A stretch of 64,000 nt of DNA from Pseudomonas sessilinigenes (GTDB taxonomy: Bacteria; Pseudomonadota; Gammaproteobacteria; Pseudomonadales; Pseudomonadaceae): the NCBI RefSeq assembly GCF_003850565.1, contig NZ_CP027706.1:682001-746000 (forward strand). The letters run 5' to 3'. Within the stretch, counting starts at the first letter, position 1; each line of letters begins with the position of its first letter. Made by a program: the position numbers and the translations under genes. Shown here one piece after another: positions 36,816 through 46,541 of the stretch. The notes beneath the pieces were generated by a model, which ran no database searches, had not been told where the DNA came from, and saw only the letters and a list, made by a program, of their open reading frames with translations.

Positions 36816-36887
36816 CAGCGGCAAGCTTCGAGCTTTGAGCGGCAAGCTAAAAACTTGCGGCTTGTCGCTTGAAGCTTGTCGCTTAGG
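36816..36887. repeat. AAGCTTGCAAG-type palindromic intergenic repeat, copy 4
   Basis: The spacer between the convergent cobJ and SUKH-like genes holds GCAGCGGCAAGCTTCGAGC on the left and TTGTCGCTTGAAGCTTGTCG on the right around a short AAAAACTTGCGG middle. It is the shortest copy and probably acts as a two-way terminator. Confidence 0.7.
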
Positions 36888-37311
36888 GCTGCAAGTACCA
36901 GATGATGAATTCGAAGAAACCGGTCCATCTGGCGGCAATGCGGCCAGCGGTGAAGGCTTCCCAGTCGCCCAGGTCGAAATCCCAGACGCCGCCGCTGTCC
37001 TTGTCCAGCAAGTAGCCTCCTTCGCCTTGCAATGAGGTGAAGGCGATGAAGTTCTGCGGCAGCTCCCATACTTCATGAATGAACTCGGTGCCTACAAGGA
37101 TCTCCTCGCTGGGCTCGACGATATTCATCAGCACTTCGTAGCTCGCCCGGCTTGCGAAGTCGGCGGGGTGGTAGGCCAGGTAGATCTGTGCGAACTCGCT
37201 GTCCAGGGCAATGCCCAGTGTTGCCAGCGCTCGGGTGACCCCGGCGGTATCTGGGCGCGGGCGGAAGCTGGGCTGGGCTTCGATCAGGGCGACCAACTGC
37301 GGGGGAATCAT
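36883..37311 (-). CDS. SMI1/KNR4 (SUKH)-like protein, possible orphan immunity protein
   Basis: This 142-residue acidic protein resembles the SUKH superfamily: an N-terminal helix LVALIEAQPSFRPRPDT, a DSEFAQIYLAYHPADF region, and a C-terminal LPQNFIAFTSLQGEGGYLLD stretch followed by VWDFDLGDWEAF. SUKH proteins often serve as immunity proteins against secreted polymorphic toxins, but many have no assigned role. It overlaps the upstream CPCC-like gene by 4 bp, so the two are co-translated. No toxin, Rhs or CDI gene is visible nearby. The family call is tentative. Confidence 0.6.
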   Translation of the reverse strand: MIPPQLVALIEAQPSFRPRPDTAGVTRALATLGIALDSEFAQIYLAYHPADFASRASYEVLMNIVEPSEEILVGTEFIHEVWELPQNFIAFTSLQGEGGYLLDKDSGGVWDFDLGDWEAFTAGRIAARWTGFFEFIIWYLQP

Positions 37312-37850
37312 GGGTGGTCCTTGATGATAGGTGGCCATTTGTCCAGGGGCAGGCTGCCCTGGATCTGGGCAAAGTGTTCCCGGGCCTGGGCCAGGGTCTT
37401 GTGGTTGGGGCCGCTCAGCACATCCAGTGCCTGGCAGCCATCGTCTTCCCAGTGGCACAGGCCGCAGATCTCGTACTCGCCATGGGCGCCGAGGGTCAGG
37501 TAGCCGCAGCAGGGGCAGGCCAACAGGGTTTCCACCGGGCCCTCGACCGGCTGGCTCGGGTAGCCGGCCTCGGCCAGGCAGCGGCTCAGGTAGGGGTTGC
37601 TGACGCCATGGTAGGCGGCGCGCAGGCTGACCAGGATCAACGCATCGTAACGCGCGGGCTGGGCGTTTTCCGGAGGTTCCCGAGTCTGTATTTCTTCCCC
37701 CAGGCTGGCTGGGAGGGTGGCGAATTCCGGGGCTTGTGGAGCCAGGGTCCAGACGTTCAGCAGATGATCGGCGCGTTCTTGCGCCGAAAGTTCGAGCAGG
37801 CGGTGCCGGCTCAAGAGCTCGATGGCCGCGGGGCGCGTCAGTGGCTTCAT
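37308..37850 (-). CDS. Protein with C-terminal cysteine-rich CPCC domain
   Basis: A 180-residue protein. The N-terminal two thirds are helical (RPAAIELLSRHRLLELSAQERADHLL) and unknown to me. Residues about 108-160 are a CPCC domain, ACPCCGYLTLGAHGEYEICG followed by LCHWEDDG, with two C-x-x-C pairs likely to bind zinc, and PNHKTLAQAREHF after it. CPCC proteins are frequent among predicted immunity proteins of polymorphic toxin systems. It is coupled to the SUKH-like gene by a 4-bp overlap. Together they could be a two-gene immunity cassette without a toxin. Confidence 0.7.
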   Translation of the reverse strand: MKPLTRPAAIELLSRHRLLELSAQERADHLLNVWTLAPQAPEFATLPASLGEEIQTREPPENAQPARYDALILVSLRAAYHGVSNPYLSRCLAEAGYPSQPVEGPVETLLACPCCGYLTLGAHGEYEICGLCHWEDDGCQALDVLSGPNHKTLAQAREHFAQIQGSLPLDKWPPIIKDHP

Positions 37851-37872
37851 GGGGTTGTGCTCGGCAAGGGGA

Positions 37873-38331
37873 TCAGCACTCCGGCCAGGCCAGGGTCAGC
37901 TGATCCGGCCGCTCGATGGGAATGCAAACACTGACCCCGCTGGTGGATTGAGCCTCTATATGCCGGTCGCGGATTCGCACCTGGGCGAAGGGGTTGGTTT
38001 CCCGGAGCACCAGCAGCCAGATCAGGCGCTGCGAGTCTTTCTCCAGCAGCGCCAGGAAGCCATCGCCGCCGTGGGCCGCGCATTCGCCAGCCAGGGCCTG
38101 CCAAGGTTCCGGGCCGGGGGCTGAACAGCCCAGGGTCGCCAGGCCTTCGCAGGCTTCTGCCGGTTGGTGATCCAGGGCCGGGAGCCACGCCTTGTCCTGC
38201 AGTCGGCTTGCCCCGTGGGGCAGCTCGAACAGGCAGTAGAAACCATTGCCCAGGATCAGGACGTTTTCCCGCGGGTAGGCTTCGTCCCGCCATTGCTGCT
38301 GGATAAAGGCCTGGTCGGCGTTGTAGGGCAT
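37873..38331 (-). CDS. Hypothetical protein, 152 residues
   Basis: I do not recognise this protein. It has no signal peptide or membrane segment. It starts MPYNADQAFIQQQWRDEAYP, has an NVLILGNGFYCLFELPHGAS strand region and ends in beta-rich segments (RLIWLLVLRETNPFAQVRIR, then SVCIPIERPDQLTLAW). The small size, acidic character and position 22 bp upstream of the CPCC-like gene on the same strand suggest it belongs to the same group of small soluble proteins. Its codon usage looks like that of its neighbours, which argues against a spurious frame. Confidence 0.65.
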   Translation of the reverse strand: MPYNADQAFIQQQWRDEAYPRENVLILGNGFYCLFELPHGASRLQDKAWLPALDHQPAEACEGLATLGCSAPGPEPWQALAGECAAHGGDGFLALLEKDSQRLIWLLVLRETNPFAQVRIRDRHIEAQSTSGVSVCIPIERPDQLTLAWPEC

Positions 38332-38357
38332 GGGCAATCCGTTGCGATGAGGGCTGG

Positions 38358-38954
38358 CTAGGGCACCAGGTAGCCGCGCACTCCGGTGAAGATGATCTGC
38401 GCCGCCAGGGCACAGACGAACAGGCCCATCAACCGGCTGACGATCTGCAGGCCCTGGTCGCCGAGGATGCGCTCGATGCGGTTGGACAGGTACAGCACCA
38501 CGCCCACCGTGAGGCTGGCCAGGGCGATACTGAGGATGGCGGTGAGCTTGTCGTCCCAGTGCGGCTGGCTGACGCCCATGACCAGCAGGGCACCGATGGT
38601 GCCGGGGCCGACCGTCAGGGGAATGGTCAGCGGGACTATGGTCACGTCTTGCTGCACGTTGTCGGTCTGCACCGCCGACTTGCCCTGGGCCATGCCCAGG
38701 GCGGAGATGAACAGCACCGAGCCCGCGCCGATGCGAAACGCATCCACGGTGATGCCGAACACGCCGAAGATCACCCGCCCGAACAGGTACAGCAGCACGC
38801 TGGAGACCAGGGTCGCCAGGGCGACTTTCCAGGCCAGGCGCCGGCGTTCCTTGAGGGAGTAGCCACGGGTCAGGCTGATGAAGCACGAGAGGACGAAGAA
38901 GGGGCTGTAGAGCACCAGCATCTTCAGGTAAACGCTGAACAGCACGTGGAGCAT
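38358..38954 (-). CDS. MarC-family integral membrane protein
   Basis: The 198-residue protein has six membrane helices and MarC family marks: FFVLSCFISLTRGYSLKERR near residue 20, the FRIGAGSVLFISALGMAQGK segment, and IPLTVGPGTIGALLVMGVSQ (about residues 113-132). MarC proteins were once linked to multiple antibiotic resistance, but that was withdrawn; one branch is annotated as amino acid transporters. The true substrate is unknown. It is followed at 26 bp by the unknown 152-residue gene on the same strand. Confidence 0.88.
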   Translation of the reverse strand: MLHVLFSVYLKMLVLYSPFFVLSCFISLTRGYSLKERRRLAWKVALATLVSSVLLYLFGRVIFGVFGITVDAFRIGAGSVLFISALGMAQGKSAVQTDNVQQDVTIVPLTIPLTVGPGTIGALLVMGVSQPHWDDKLTAILSIALASLTVGVVLYLSNRIERILGDQGLQIVSRLMGLFVCALAAQIIFTGVRGYLVP

Positions 38955-38995
38955 GGTGGGAGCTCACGACTAGGGAGGGCGAGCCAGAGTTTAAC

Positions 38996-41782
38996 TCAGC
39001 TGGTGTGCGCGGTGCTGCGTTCGCGCAAGTCGCGTTGGGTGACCCAGTGTTCCACCAGTTCGCGCAGTTGCGACAGCTCCACCGGCTTGGCCATGTGCCC
39101 GTCCATGCCGGCCTGGCGCGCGCGCTCCTTGTGCTCGGCCAGGATGTGGGCGGTCAGGGCCACCACCGGCGTGCGCACTCGCTGGTTACCCACTTCCCAG
39201 GCCCGCAGTTGCTGGGTGGCGGAGAACCCGTCGAGCACCGGCATCTCGCAGTCCATCAGCACCAGGTCGTAGCGATTGGCTTTCATCGCCTGCAGGGCTT
39301 CCTCGCCATTGCTGGCGGTGTCGGGCTGCAGGTTGAGTTTGCCGAGCATGCCGCGGATCACCTTGGTGGAGATGCTGTTGTCCTCGGCCACCAGGATGCG
39401 GAAGTCGCTGGGCACGGTCACTGCGGCCGGGGCGGGAGCGGGGTTGAGCGGCAGGTTGTAGGGCGCGGCCGGGGCCCTGCTGCGCTGGCTGAGTTCGTCG
39501 GCCAGGGTGGTCTTGAGGGTATAGCCGGCCACCGGCTTGGCGAGGATGCGCTTGATCCCGGCATTGCGTGCGATCACCTTGCTCGGCGCGTTGCTGATAC
39601 CGGTGAGCATGATCAGCAGGATGTCGTGGTTCAGGCTCGGGTCTTCCTTGATCTTCGCCGCCAGTTGCATGCCGGTCATGCCGGGCATGTTCTGGTCCAG
39701 CAGGACCACATCGAAATAATCCTTCAGGTGTGCCTTGGTGCGCAGCAGGGCCAGCGCCTCCTTGCCGGAGGGCACGGCGCTGACGTTCAGGCCCCAGGCG
39801 CTGCATTGCTGGACCAGGACCTTGCGGCAGGTGTCGTTGTCGTCCACCACCAGTACCCGGGCCCCTTGCAGCGGGCCGTCGAGGTCGGCGGTAGGTTGTT
39901 CCAGGCGCTCGGCATCCAGAGGCAGGGTCAGCCAGAGGGTGCTGCCCTGCTGGTTGCCGCTCTTGATGCCGAATTCGCCATGCATCAGCAGGATCAGCTG
40001 GCGGGCGATCACCAGGCCCAGGTTGCCGCCCAGGCGGGTGTTGGCCAGGAAGTTCTTGCTGTGCAGTTCGGTGTGCAGCAGGGCTTCGCGTTCCTCGGCT
40101 TCCATGGGCTGGCCGCTGTCTTGCACGGCGATGCGCAGGCGCGGTTTGCTGCTGCGCTCGTCGAGGGCGACGACAATCAGGACTTCGCCTTCGTCGGTCT
40201 TCTTCAGGGCGTTTTCCAGAAGGCTCAGCATGGCCTGGCGCAGTCGCGTCGGATCGCCACCGATGACCCGCGGGACCTGGGGCTGGATGAAGCTGATCAA
40301 CTCGACATTCTGCTGTTCGGCCTTGGCCCTGAAGATGCTCAGGCAGTCTTCGATCAGGGCGTTGAGGTCGAACTGCACGTCGTCCAGTTCGATCTGCCCG
40401 GACTCGAGTTTGGAGATGTCGAGGATCTCGTTGATCAGGGTCAGCAGCTCGTTGCCAGCACTGTGGATGGTTTGCACGTAGTCGCGTTGCTTGACCGACA
40501 GCGGCGTGCCCAGCAGCAGCTCGGTCATGCCCAGCACGCCATTCATCGGGGTGCGAATCTCGTGGCTGATCTTGGCCAGGAACTCGGCCTTGGCGTTGAC
40601 CTCGGCGGTGCTGGCGGCCAGGTCGCGACTGACGCTGAAGCGGTTCTCGGTGATGTTGCGCTGGCGCTCGCCCAGGGCCACGCTCATCAGCAGGCCGGCC
40701 ACGCAGACCACGCTCATCAGGGTGACAATCAACCCTTGCGGCGGCACCAGCGTCAGGCCGAGCAGGGCAGGGAGGATCACCAGGGTGCCGAGGTTGAAGA
40801 TCGCCATGGCGGCAACGAACAGGCGTGCCGGACGATACCCCTTGTGCCAGTGGTAGCCGCCCACGAACAACATGCTCAGGCCGGCCAGGGCCACCAGGGC
40901 ATAGGTGATGATATTCAGCGGCAGGGTGTTGACGAACAGCAGCAACAAGCCGCTCAGGGCGATCAGCAGGATATTGCCCAGCAGCAGGCGATTCAGCGGG
41001 TGCGTGCCCAGCGGGGCGAAGAAGCGATAGGCGAACATCATGCCGGCCGGCGCGGTCAGCAGCAGGGCCAGGTACGCCCCGGGCGTCTGCAGGGCCTGCC
41101 ACTGCGGCAGCCAGGGGCCGAGCAGGTTGAGCAACAGCATCAGGCTGAGGGTCAGCAGGCCTTCGCAGATCGCCAGCCACAGGCTGCTGCGCGAGCGGGT
41201 ATAGGCGAAGCGCGTGAGGTTGTGCAGGATCAGCATCGTCAGGCAGCCGAAGAGCACGCCATAGATCAGCGTCTGGCTCTGGTTGGCGGCGCTCATCACG
41301 GCCGACTGCAGGGTGATGTAGGGGCGCAGTTCGTGCTCGGACACCAGGCGCAGATACACATCCAGCGGCTTGGCGTTTTGTGGCAGCGCCAGGATGAAGT
41401 CGCTGCTGGGCAACGGCCTCTGTGTTTGCGGCTGGCTGAAGCCACTGTTGGCCTGCTCGATCAGCGTGTCGCCTTCGAGCACGTAGAGATTCAGATGGGC
41501 CAGGTCAGGGGCGAAGATCCGCAGGATCTGTTCATGGGGCCCGGGTTGCAGCTTGAAGCGTAGCCACAGGGCACCCTCTGGCGCGGCGGCGGTGAGCTTG
41601 TCCAGCTCGATGGGGCTGAACTGGTTGGTGTAGCGCGGGGAGCGGATGTCACTGAGTTGCAGGTCGCCCTGATCGTCGAGCAGAACTGCCCAGCCACTGC
41701 CTTGCGCGGCCAGGGCCGGGTTCAGGCAGAGCAGAGTCAGCAATGTGACGGTGAAGCCTAGGGCAGTCCTGAGCCAGCGCAC
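38996..41782 (-). CDS. retS: Hybrid sensor kinase RetS (7TMR-DISM, HisKA, two receivers)
   Basis: The 928-residue protein has a signal peptide, a periplasmic 7TMR-DISMED2 sensor (about 30-155) and seven membrane helices (about 170-370). A HisKA follows with His407 ([12 protein letters not shown]), then an ATPase-like domain and two receivers with Asp696 and Asp844. The layout and position beside purD and purH match P. aeruginosa RetS, which binds GacS and lowers RsmY/RsmZ, favouring acute virulence and motility over biofilm. The ATP-binding region is degenerate: the N box reads LLENALKK and the G2 box GGNLGL. The start is GTG at 41782 with AAGGGA before it. Confidence 0.92.
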   Translation of the reverse strand: MRWLRTALGFTVTLLTLLCLNPALAAQGSGWAVLLDDQGDLQLSDIRSPRYTNQFSPIELDKLTAAAPEGALWLRFKLQPGPHEQILRIFAPDLAHLNLYVLEGDTLIEQANSGFSQPQTQRPLPSSDFILALPQNAKPLDVYLRLVSEHELRPYITLQSAVMSAANQSQTLIYGVLFGCLTMLILHNLTRFAYTRSRSSLWLAICEGLLTLSLMLLLNLLGPWLPQWQALQTPGAYLALLLTAPAGMMFAYRFFAPLGTHPLNRLLLGNILLIALSGLLLLFVNTLPLNIITYALVALAGLSMLFVGGYHWHKGYRPARLFVAAMAIFNLGTLVILPALLGLTLVPPQGLIVTLMSVVCVAGLLMSVALGERQRNITENRFSVSRDLAASTAEVNAKAEFLAKISHEIRTPMNGVLGMTELLLGTPLSVKQRDYVQTIHSAGNELLTLINEILDISKLESGQIELDDVQFDLNALIEDCLSIFRAKAEQQNVELISFIQPQVPRVIGGDPTRLRQAMLSLLENALKKTDEGEVLIVVALDERSSKPRLRIAVQDSGQPMEAEEREALLHTELHSKNFLANTRLGGNLGLVIARQLILLMHGEFGIKSGNQQGSTLWLTLPLDAERLEQPTADLDGPLQGARVLVVDDNDTCRKVLVQQCSAWGLNVSAVPSGKEALALLRTKAHLKDYFDVVLLDQNMPGMTGMQLAAKIKEDPSLNHDILLIMLTGISNAPSKVIARNAGIKRILAKPVAGYTLKTTLADELSQRSRAPAAPYNLPLNPAPAPAAVTVPSDFRILVAEDNSISTKVIRGMLGKLNLQPDTASNGEEALQAMKANRYDLVLMDCEMPVLDGFSATQQLRAWEVGNQRVRTPVVALTAHILAEHKERARQAGMDGHMAKPVELSQLRELVEHWVTQRDLRERSTAHTS

Positions 41783-41811
41783 GGCGAAATCCCTTCATTG
41801 GTTGATGCCTG

Positions 41812-41817
41812 ATTATA
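41812..41817 (-). promoter_or_regulatory. -10 box of the retS promoter
   Basis: The minus strand reads TATAAT, a perfect sigma-70 -10 hexamer, 30 bp before the retS GTG start. The -35 region (near 41835) is poor, so an activator or extended -10 contacts may be needed. Confidence 0.55.
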
Positions 41818-41841
41818 ACTATGCGCGGCGTAATGACCGAA

Positions 41842-41866
41842 CGGCAAGGGTGCGTGGCCCTTGCCG
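41842..41866 (-). terminator. Hairpin after purD
   Basis: CGGCAAGGG and CCCTTGCCG form an exact 9-bp stem with a 7-base loop, 16 bp beyond the purD stop. No T-run follows, but the position fits a 3' end between purD and retS. Confidence 0.6.
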
Positions 41867-41881
41867 GGGTCACGGGGAGCC

Positions 41882-43171
41882 TTACTCCTGGCCGCGCTCG
41901 CGGGCAATGGCACGGTAGCCGATGTCCTTGCGGTAGAAGCAACCCTGCCAGTCGATCTGGGCGGCCAGGCGATAGGCTTGCTGCTGTGCCTCATCGACAC
42001 TGGCACCCATGGCGGTGGCGCACAGTACGCGGCCGCCTGCGGTCACGATCTGGCCGTCCTTGAGTGCAGTGCCCGCGTGGAAGACCTTGCCTTCCAGTGC
42101 GGCGGCTGCGTCCAGGCCGCTGATGGCCGCGCCCTTGGCATAGTCACCAGGATAGCCGCCGGCCGCCAGGACGATACCCAGGCTCGGGCGTGGGTCCCAT
42201 TGTGCTTCGACCTTGTCCAGGGCCTGGGCCAGGGCCGCTTCTACCAGCAGGACCAGGCTCGACTGCAGGCGCAGCATGACGGGTTGGGTTTCCGGGTCGC
42301 CGAAACGGCAGTTGAACTCGATGACTTTCGGGTTGCCGGCCTTGTCGATCATCAGGCCCGCGTAGAGGAAACCGGTATAGACGTTGCCTTCCTCGGCCAT
42401 GCCGCGCACGGTCGGCCAGATGACCTGGTCCATCACGCGTTGGTGCACGTCGGCGGTGACCACCGGTGCAGGCGAGTAAGCGCCCATGCCACCAGTATTC
42501 GGGCCAGTATCGCCGTCGCCCACGCGCTTGTGGTCCTGGCTGGTGGCCATGGGCAGCACGTTCTTGCCGTCGACCATGACGATGAAGCTGGCTTCCTCGC
42601 CATCGAGGAACTCTTCGATCACCACGCGCGAACCGGCGTCGCCGAAGGCATTGCCGGCGAGCATGTCACGCACGGCTTCCTCGGCCTCGGCCAGGGTCAT
42701 GGCGACGATCACGCCCTTGCCGGCGGCCAGGCCGTCGGCCTTGATCACGATCGGCGCGCCTTTTTCCTGCAGGTAGGCCAGGGCCGGCTCGATCTCGGTG
42801 AAGTTCTGGTAGTCGGCGGTAGGGATCTTGTGGCGGGCCAGGAAGTCCTTGGTGAAGGCCTTCGAGCCTTCCAGCTGGGCGGCACCCTGGGTCGGGCCGA
42901 AGCAGTCCAGGCCACGGGCACGGAACAGATCGACCACACCGGCCACCAGCGGGACTTCCGGACCGACGATGGTCAGGGCAACGTTCTTCTCGGCGAAGTC
43001 GGCGAGCTGCTCCAGGGCCAGCACGTCGATGGCCACGTTCTCGCACTTGGCCTCGATGGCGGTACCGGCGTTGCCGGGAGCGACGAATACTTTTTCGACC
43101 CGTGGGTCCTGAGCGACTTTCCAGGCCAGGGCGTGTTCACGACCGCCGCTACCAATGATCAAAATGTTCAA
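41882..43171 (-). CDS. purD: Phosphoribosylamine-glycine ligase (GAR synthetase)
   Basis: A 429-residue ATP-grasp enzyme starting MNILIIGSGGREHALAWKVA, with the ATP-grasp core VIKADGLAAGKGVIVAMTLAE (about 138-158) and the signature FNCRFGDPETQ (about 290-300). It makes glycinamide ribonucleotide from phosphoribosylamine, glycine and ATP, the second step of purine synthesis. The length is normal. It follows purH on the same strand across a 154-bp gap that is mostly a palindromic repeat, so co-transcription with purH may be attenuated. Confidence 0.97.
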   Translation of the reverse strand: MNILIIGSGGREHALAWKVAQDPRVEKVFVAPGNAGTAIEAKCENVAIDVLALEQLADFAEKNVALTIVGPEVPLVAGVVDLFRARGLDCFGPTQGAAQLEGSKAFTKDFLARHKIPTADYQNFTEIEPALAYLQEKGAPIVIKADGLAAGKGVIVAMTLAEAEEAVRDMLAGNAFGDAGSRVVIEEFLDGEEASFIVMVDGKNVLPMATSQDHKRVGDGDTGPNTGGMGAYSPAPVVTADVHQRVMDQVIWPTVRGMAEEGNVYTGFLYAGLMIDKAGNPKVIEFNCRFGDPETQPVMLRLQSSLVLLVEAALAQALDKVEAQWDPRPSLGIVLAAGGYPGDYAKGAAISGLDAAAALEGKVFHAGTALKDGQIVTAGGRVLCATAMGASVDEAQQQAYRLAAQIDWQGCFYRKDIGYRAIARERGQE

Positions 43172-43190
43172 GTCAGACTCCTTCGGAGGA

Positions 43191-43319
43191 AGCTACAAGC
43201 CGCAAGCTGCAAGTTGAAATTCAAGTGCAGCAGGCGGCTGTCAATTAAAGAGGCTGCAAGCGCGAGCAGAGGCGACAGGGTCGCGCTTTTACTTGGCGCT
43301 CGCAGCTTGCAGCTTGACG
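43191..43319. repeat. AAGCTTGCAAG-type palindromic intergenic repeat, copy 5
   Basis: The purH-purD spacer has AGCTACAAGCCGCAAGCTGC plus AAGTTG on the left and CTTGGCGCTCGCAGCTTGCA plus GCTTGAC on the right, with a longer central part (CAGCAGGCGGCTGTCAATTA and following). It is the longest unbroken member of the family seen here. Confidence 0.7.
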
Positions 43320-43325
43320 CTGCTT

Positions 43326-44933
43326 TTAGTGACGGAAGTGGCGCATGCCGGTGAATACCATCGCGATGCCGGCTTCGTCGGCCGCGGCGATCACTTCGGC
43401 GTCACGCATCGAGCCGCCAGGCTGGATCACGGCCCGGATACCGACCTTGGCGGCATTGTCGATGCCGTCGCGGAACGGGAAGAAGGCGTCGGAAGCCATG
43501 ACCGCGCCTTGCACTTGCAGGCCGGCGTGCTCGGCCTTGATGGCGGCGATGCGGGCGGAGTTGACGCGGCTCATCTGGCCGGCGCCGACACCGATGGTCT
43601 GGCGGTTCTTGGCATAGACGATGGCGTTGGACTTGACGAACTTGGCCACTTTCCAGGCGAACACCAGGTCGTGGACTTCCTGTTCGGTCGGGGCACGCTG
43701 GGTGACGATCTTCAGGTCATCGGCAGTGATCATGCCGATATCGCGGCTCTGTACCAGCAGGCCGCCGTTGACGCGCTTGAAGTCCCAGGCCGCAGCCCGG
43801 TCCTGCGACCATTGTCCACAGGCCAGCAGGCGCACATTGGCCTTGGCTGCGACGATGGCGCGGGCCGCTTCGCTGACGCTGGGAGCGATGATCACTTCGA
43901 CGAACTGGCGCTCGACGATGGCTTTTGCGGTTTCGGCATCCAGCTCGCGGTTGAAGGCGATGATGCCGCCGAAGGCCGATTCGGTATCGGTGGCATAGGC
44001 CAGGTCGTAGGCCTTGCGGATACCGCCTTCGTCTTCAGGGACCACGGCCACGCCACATGGGTTGGCGTGCTTGACGATGACGCAGGCTGGCTTGACGAAG
44101 CTCTTCACGCACTCAAGGGCAGCATCGGTGTCGGCCACGTTGTTGAATGACAGCTCCTTGCCTTGCAGCTGGAAGGCGGTGGAAATGCTGGCTTCGCCTT
44201 TCTGCGCCTCGACATAGAATGCCGCGCTCTGGTGCGGGTTCTCGCCGTAGCGCATTTCCTGGGCCTTGGCGAACTGGCTGTTGAAGGTGCGTGGGAACTC
44301 GCTGCGCCCTTCAGTAGACAGGTTGTCCCGGGTCTGGTCGATGGTGCCCATGTAGTTGGCGATCATGCCGTCGTAGGCTGCCGTGTGCTCGAAGGCCTTG
44401 AGCATCAGGTCGAAGCGCTGGGCGTAGGTCAGGCCGCCGGCCTTGAGGTTCTTCAGGACGTCGGCGTAGTCGCTGGCGTTGACCACGATGGCCACGTCCT
44501 TGTGGTTCTTGGCGGCCGAACGGACCATGGTCGGGCCGCCGATGTCGATGTTCTCGATCGCGGTCGGCAGGTCGCAGCCGGGCTTGGAGATGGTTTCTTT
44601 GAAGGGGTAGAGGTTGACCGCCACCAGGTCGATGGGCTTGATCCCGTGCTCGCCCATGATGGCATCGTCGATACCGCGACGGCCGAGGATGCCGCCGTGG
44701 ATTTTCGGGTGCAGGGTCTTGACCCGGCCGTCCATCATTTCCGCGAAACCGGTGTAATCCGCGACTTCCACTGCGGACACGCCATTGTCCCGCAGCAGCT
44801 TGAAGGTCCCGCCGGTGGAGAGGATCTCCACGCCGAGGGCTTCCAGCTCCTTGGCGAATTCGAGGATCCCGGTCTTGTCGGAAACACTGATCAAGGCGCG
44901 GCGGATCGGCAGGCGGGTAGTCTGGTCGGTCAT
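43326..44933 (-). CDS. purH: Bifunctional AICAR formyltransferase / IMP cyclohydrolase
   Basis: The 535-residue enzyme starts with an MGS-like IMP cyclohydrolase domain ([20 protein letters not shown], about residues 13-150). The AICAR transformylase domain follows, with [20 protein letters not shown] near residue 265 and the [16 protein letters not shown] motif (about 447-462). It performs the last two steps to IMP. I chose the ATG at 44933 ([14 protein letters not shown]), which gives the same length as I recall for P. aeruginosa PurH. It lies downstream of fis on the same strand with a terminator in between. Confidence 0.97.
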   Translation of the reverse strand: MTDQTTRLPIRRALISVSDKTGILEFAKELEALGVEILSTGGTFKLLRDNGVSAVEVADYTGFAEMMDGRVKTLHPKIHGGILGRRGIDDAIMGEHGIKPIDLVAVNLYPFKETISKPGCDLPTAIENIDIGGPTMVRSAAKNHKDVAIVVNASDYADVLKNLKAGGLTYAQRFDLMLKAFEHTAAYDGMIANYMGTIDQTRDNLSTEGRSEFPRTFNSQFAKAQEMRYGENPHQSAAFYVEAQKGEASISTAFQLQGKELSFNNVADTDAALECVKSFVKPACVIVKHANPCGVAVVPEDEGGIRKAYDLAYATDTESAFGGIIAFNRELDAETAKAIVERQFVEVIIAPSVSEAARAIVAAKANVRLLACGQWSQDRAAAWDFKRVNGGLLVQSRDIGMITADDLKIVTQRAPTEQEVHDLVFAWKVAKFVKSNAIVYAKNRQTIGVGAGQMSRVNSARIAAIKAEHAGLQVQGAVMASDAFFPFRDGIDNAAKVGIRAVIQPGGSMRDAEVIAAADEAGIAMVFTGMRHFRH

Positions 44934-44964
44934 CTCAATTTCCATCAAAAGCAAGGGAGTCAGC

Positions 44965-44998
44965 AAAAAAGGCGACCGTTTTTTACGCGGGCGCCTTT
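44965..44998 (-). terminator. Terminator after fis
   Basis: On the minus strand AAAGGCG and CGCCTTT form a stem around an 18-base loop (44968-44998), followed by a run of Ts (44965-44970). It lies 18 bp after the fis stop and just before purH. Confidence 0.7.
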
Positions 44999-45015
44999 CT
45001 GGTTTGAGTGAATGC

Positions 45016-45336
45016 TTACAACAAATCGTACTGCTTGAGTTTCTTGCGCAGGGTTCCGCGGTTCAGACCCAGGAGTTCGCTGGCCTTGGTCTGGTTGCCC
45101 TTGACGTAGTTCATCACGCTTTCGAGCAACGGGGCCTCGACTTCGGAGAGCACCAGGTTGTACACGTCCGTGACGGCAGCGCCCTCAAGGTGGGCGAAAT
45201 AATTGTGCAGCGCCTTCTCGACACTCCCGCGAAGGGTCTGGCCTTCTTCGCTGGGGGTATTGAGGTGCTGTTTCAAATTCACGTTGTCGCTCACGGGTGT
45301 TGTTCCACTCACTAAAGTCTCGGTCATCATCGTCAT
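45016..45336 (-). CDS. fis: Nucleoid-associated regulator Fis
   Basis: A 106-residue protein nearly matching Pseudomonas Fis: [20 protein letters not shown] in the middle and a C-terminal helix-turn-helix [21 protein letters not shown] (residues about 86-106). Fis bends DNA and activates rRNA and other growth-phase promoters. It overlaps dusB by 4 bp, the conserved dusB-fis operon of gammaproteobacteria, where its level is set mostly by the dusB promoter. A terminator follows directly. Confidence 0.97.
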   Translation of the reverse strand: MTMMTETLVSGTTPVSDNVNLKQHLNTPSEEGQTLRGSVEKALHNYFAHLEGAAVTDVYNLVLSEVEAPLLESVMNYVKGNQTKASELLGLNRGTLRKKLKQYDLL

Positions 45337-46346
45337 GCGGCCACCCCCTCTCCGTCCCCTGTTTCCAGGCTCTTGTAACGTCCGGCGAAGAACTCACGGA
45401 CGTTGGCGCACTGTGCTTCCGTATCTTCCAAACGATTGAAGTGGGCGCGAAACTCCCTGGCGCCCGGCAGGGTTGCGAGATACCAGCCCACATGCTTGCG
45501 CGCAATGCGTACGCCCATGACATCCCCATAGAAGGCATGCAGCGCGGCCAGGTGCTCCAGCAGAATACGTTCAACCTCGAACAGCTCCAGTGCCGGGAGG
45601 GTTTCACCGGTACGCAGGAAATGCTCGATCTCACGAAAAATCCATGGCCGCCCCTGGGCGGCCCGGCCGATCAACAGCCCGTCGACTCCGGTGGCATGCA
45701 ACACCTGCCGGGCCTTTTCGGGCGAGTCGATATCGCCGTTGGCAAAGACCGGAATCGACACCGCCTGCTTGATCGCGGCGATGGTGTCGTACTCGGCCTC
45801 GCCGGTGTACAAGTCGGCGCGGGTCCGACCATGGACCGCCAGTGCCGTGATGCCAGCCTGTTCGGCGATCTTCGCCACCGTCAGGCCATTCTTGTTCTGC
45901 CGGTCCCAGCCGGTACGGATCTTCAGGGTGACCGGTACGTCCACCGCGGCCACCACCGCCTGGAGAATCTCGTTGACCAGGACTTCGTCTTTCAGCAACG
46001 CGGAGCCGGCGGCCTTGTTGCAGACCTTCTTCGCCGGGCAACCCATGTTGATATCAATAATCTGTGCGCCCAACTCGACGTTGGCGCGGGCGGCGTCTGC
46101 CAGCATCTGTGCATCGCCACCGGCAATCTGTACCGAGCGTGGCTCGGGATCGCCTTCGTGGATCATGCGCAACCGCGATTTGCGGCTGTTCCACAAGCTC
46201 ATGTCGCTGGTGACCATTTCCGAGACTACAAGGCCGGCACCCAATTGCTTGCAAAGCTGACGAAAGGGCTGGTCGGTAACCCCCGCCATCGGGGCGAGAA
46301 CCAAGCCGTTTTGCAGTGTGTATGGGCCGATGCGTACCGCCGACAT
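45333..46346 (-). CDS. dusB: tRNA-dihydrouridine synthase B
   Basis: A 337-residue flavin enzyme starting [20 protein letters not shown], with [40 protein letters not shown] carrying the catalytic Cys (about residue 100), and [12 protein letters not shown]. DusB reduces a uridine of the tRNA D-loop (U17 in E. coli). The ATG at 46346 is the family start; the frame is open 50 codons further upstream without conservation. It is coupled to fis by a 4-bp overlap and has a fair promoter about 50 bp upstream. Confidence 0.96.
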   Translation of the reverse strand: MSAVRIGPYTLQNGLVLAPMAGVTDQPFRQLCKQLGAGLVVSEMVTSDMSLWNSRKSRLRMIHEGDPEPRSVQIAGGDAQMLADAARANVELGAQIIDINMGCPAKKVCNKAAGSALLKDEVLVNEILQAVVAAVDVPVTLKIRTGWDRQNKNGLTVAKIAEQAGITALAVHGRTRADLYTGEAEYDTIAAIKQAVSIPVFANGDIDSPEKARQVLHATGVDGLLIGRAAQGRPWIFREIEHFLRTGETLPALELFEVERILLEHLAALHAFYGDVMGVRIARKHVGWYLATLPGAREFRAHFNRLEDTEAQCANVREFFAGRYKSLETGDGEGVAA

Positions 46347-46397
46347 AGGACTTCCCTGTTGTGGGGCCGGATCATGAGAGTTCGAAAAAGGGTTGGC

Positions 46398-46426
46398 ATG
46401 ATACCCGCTCTCGATGACCGGATAAA
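46398..46426 (-). promoter_or_regulatory. Probable dusB-fis promoter
   Basis: On the minus strand TTTATC (46421-46426) and TATCAT (46398-46403) are 17 bp apart, a reasonable sigma-70 pair. The start would fall about 45 nt before dusB. GC-rich bases follow the -10, as in growth-rate-controlled promoters. Confidence 0.45.
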
Positions 46427-46541
46427 GGCTGAATTGGATAAAATCTGAACAGTTATTCTGCCGGTTCCCAGGATTGACCCAGGGGGAGGCTGTCATAAAT
46501 CTGTCGTCAATCCAGAGTCGTCCGTTAACTCTCCAGCCGTT

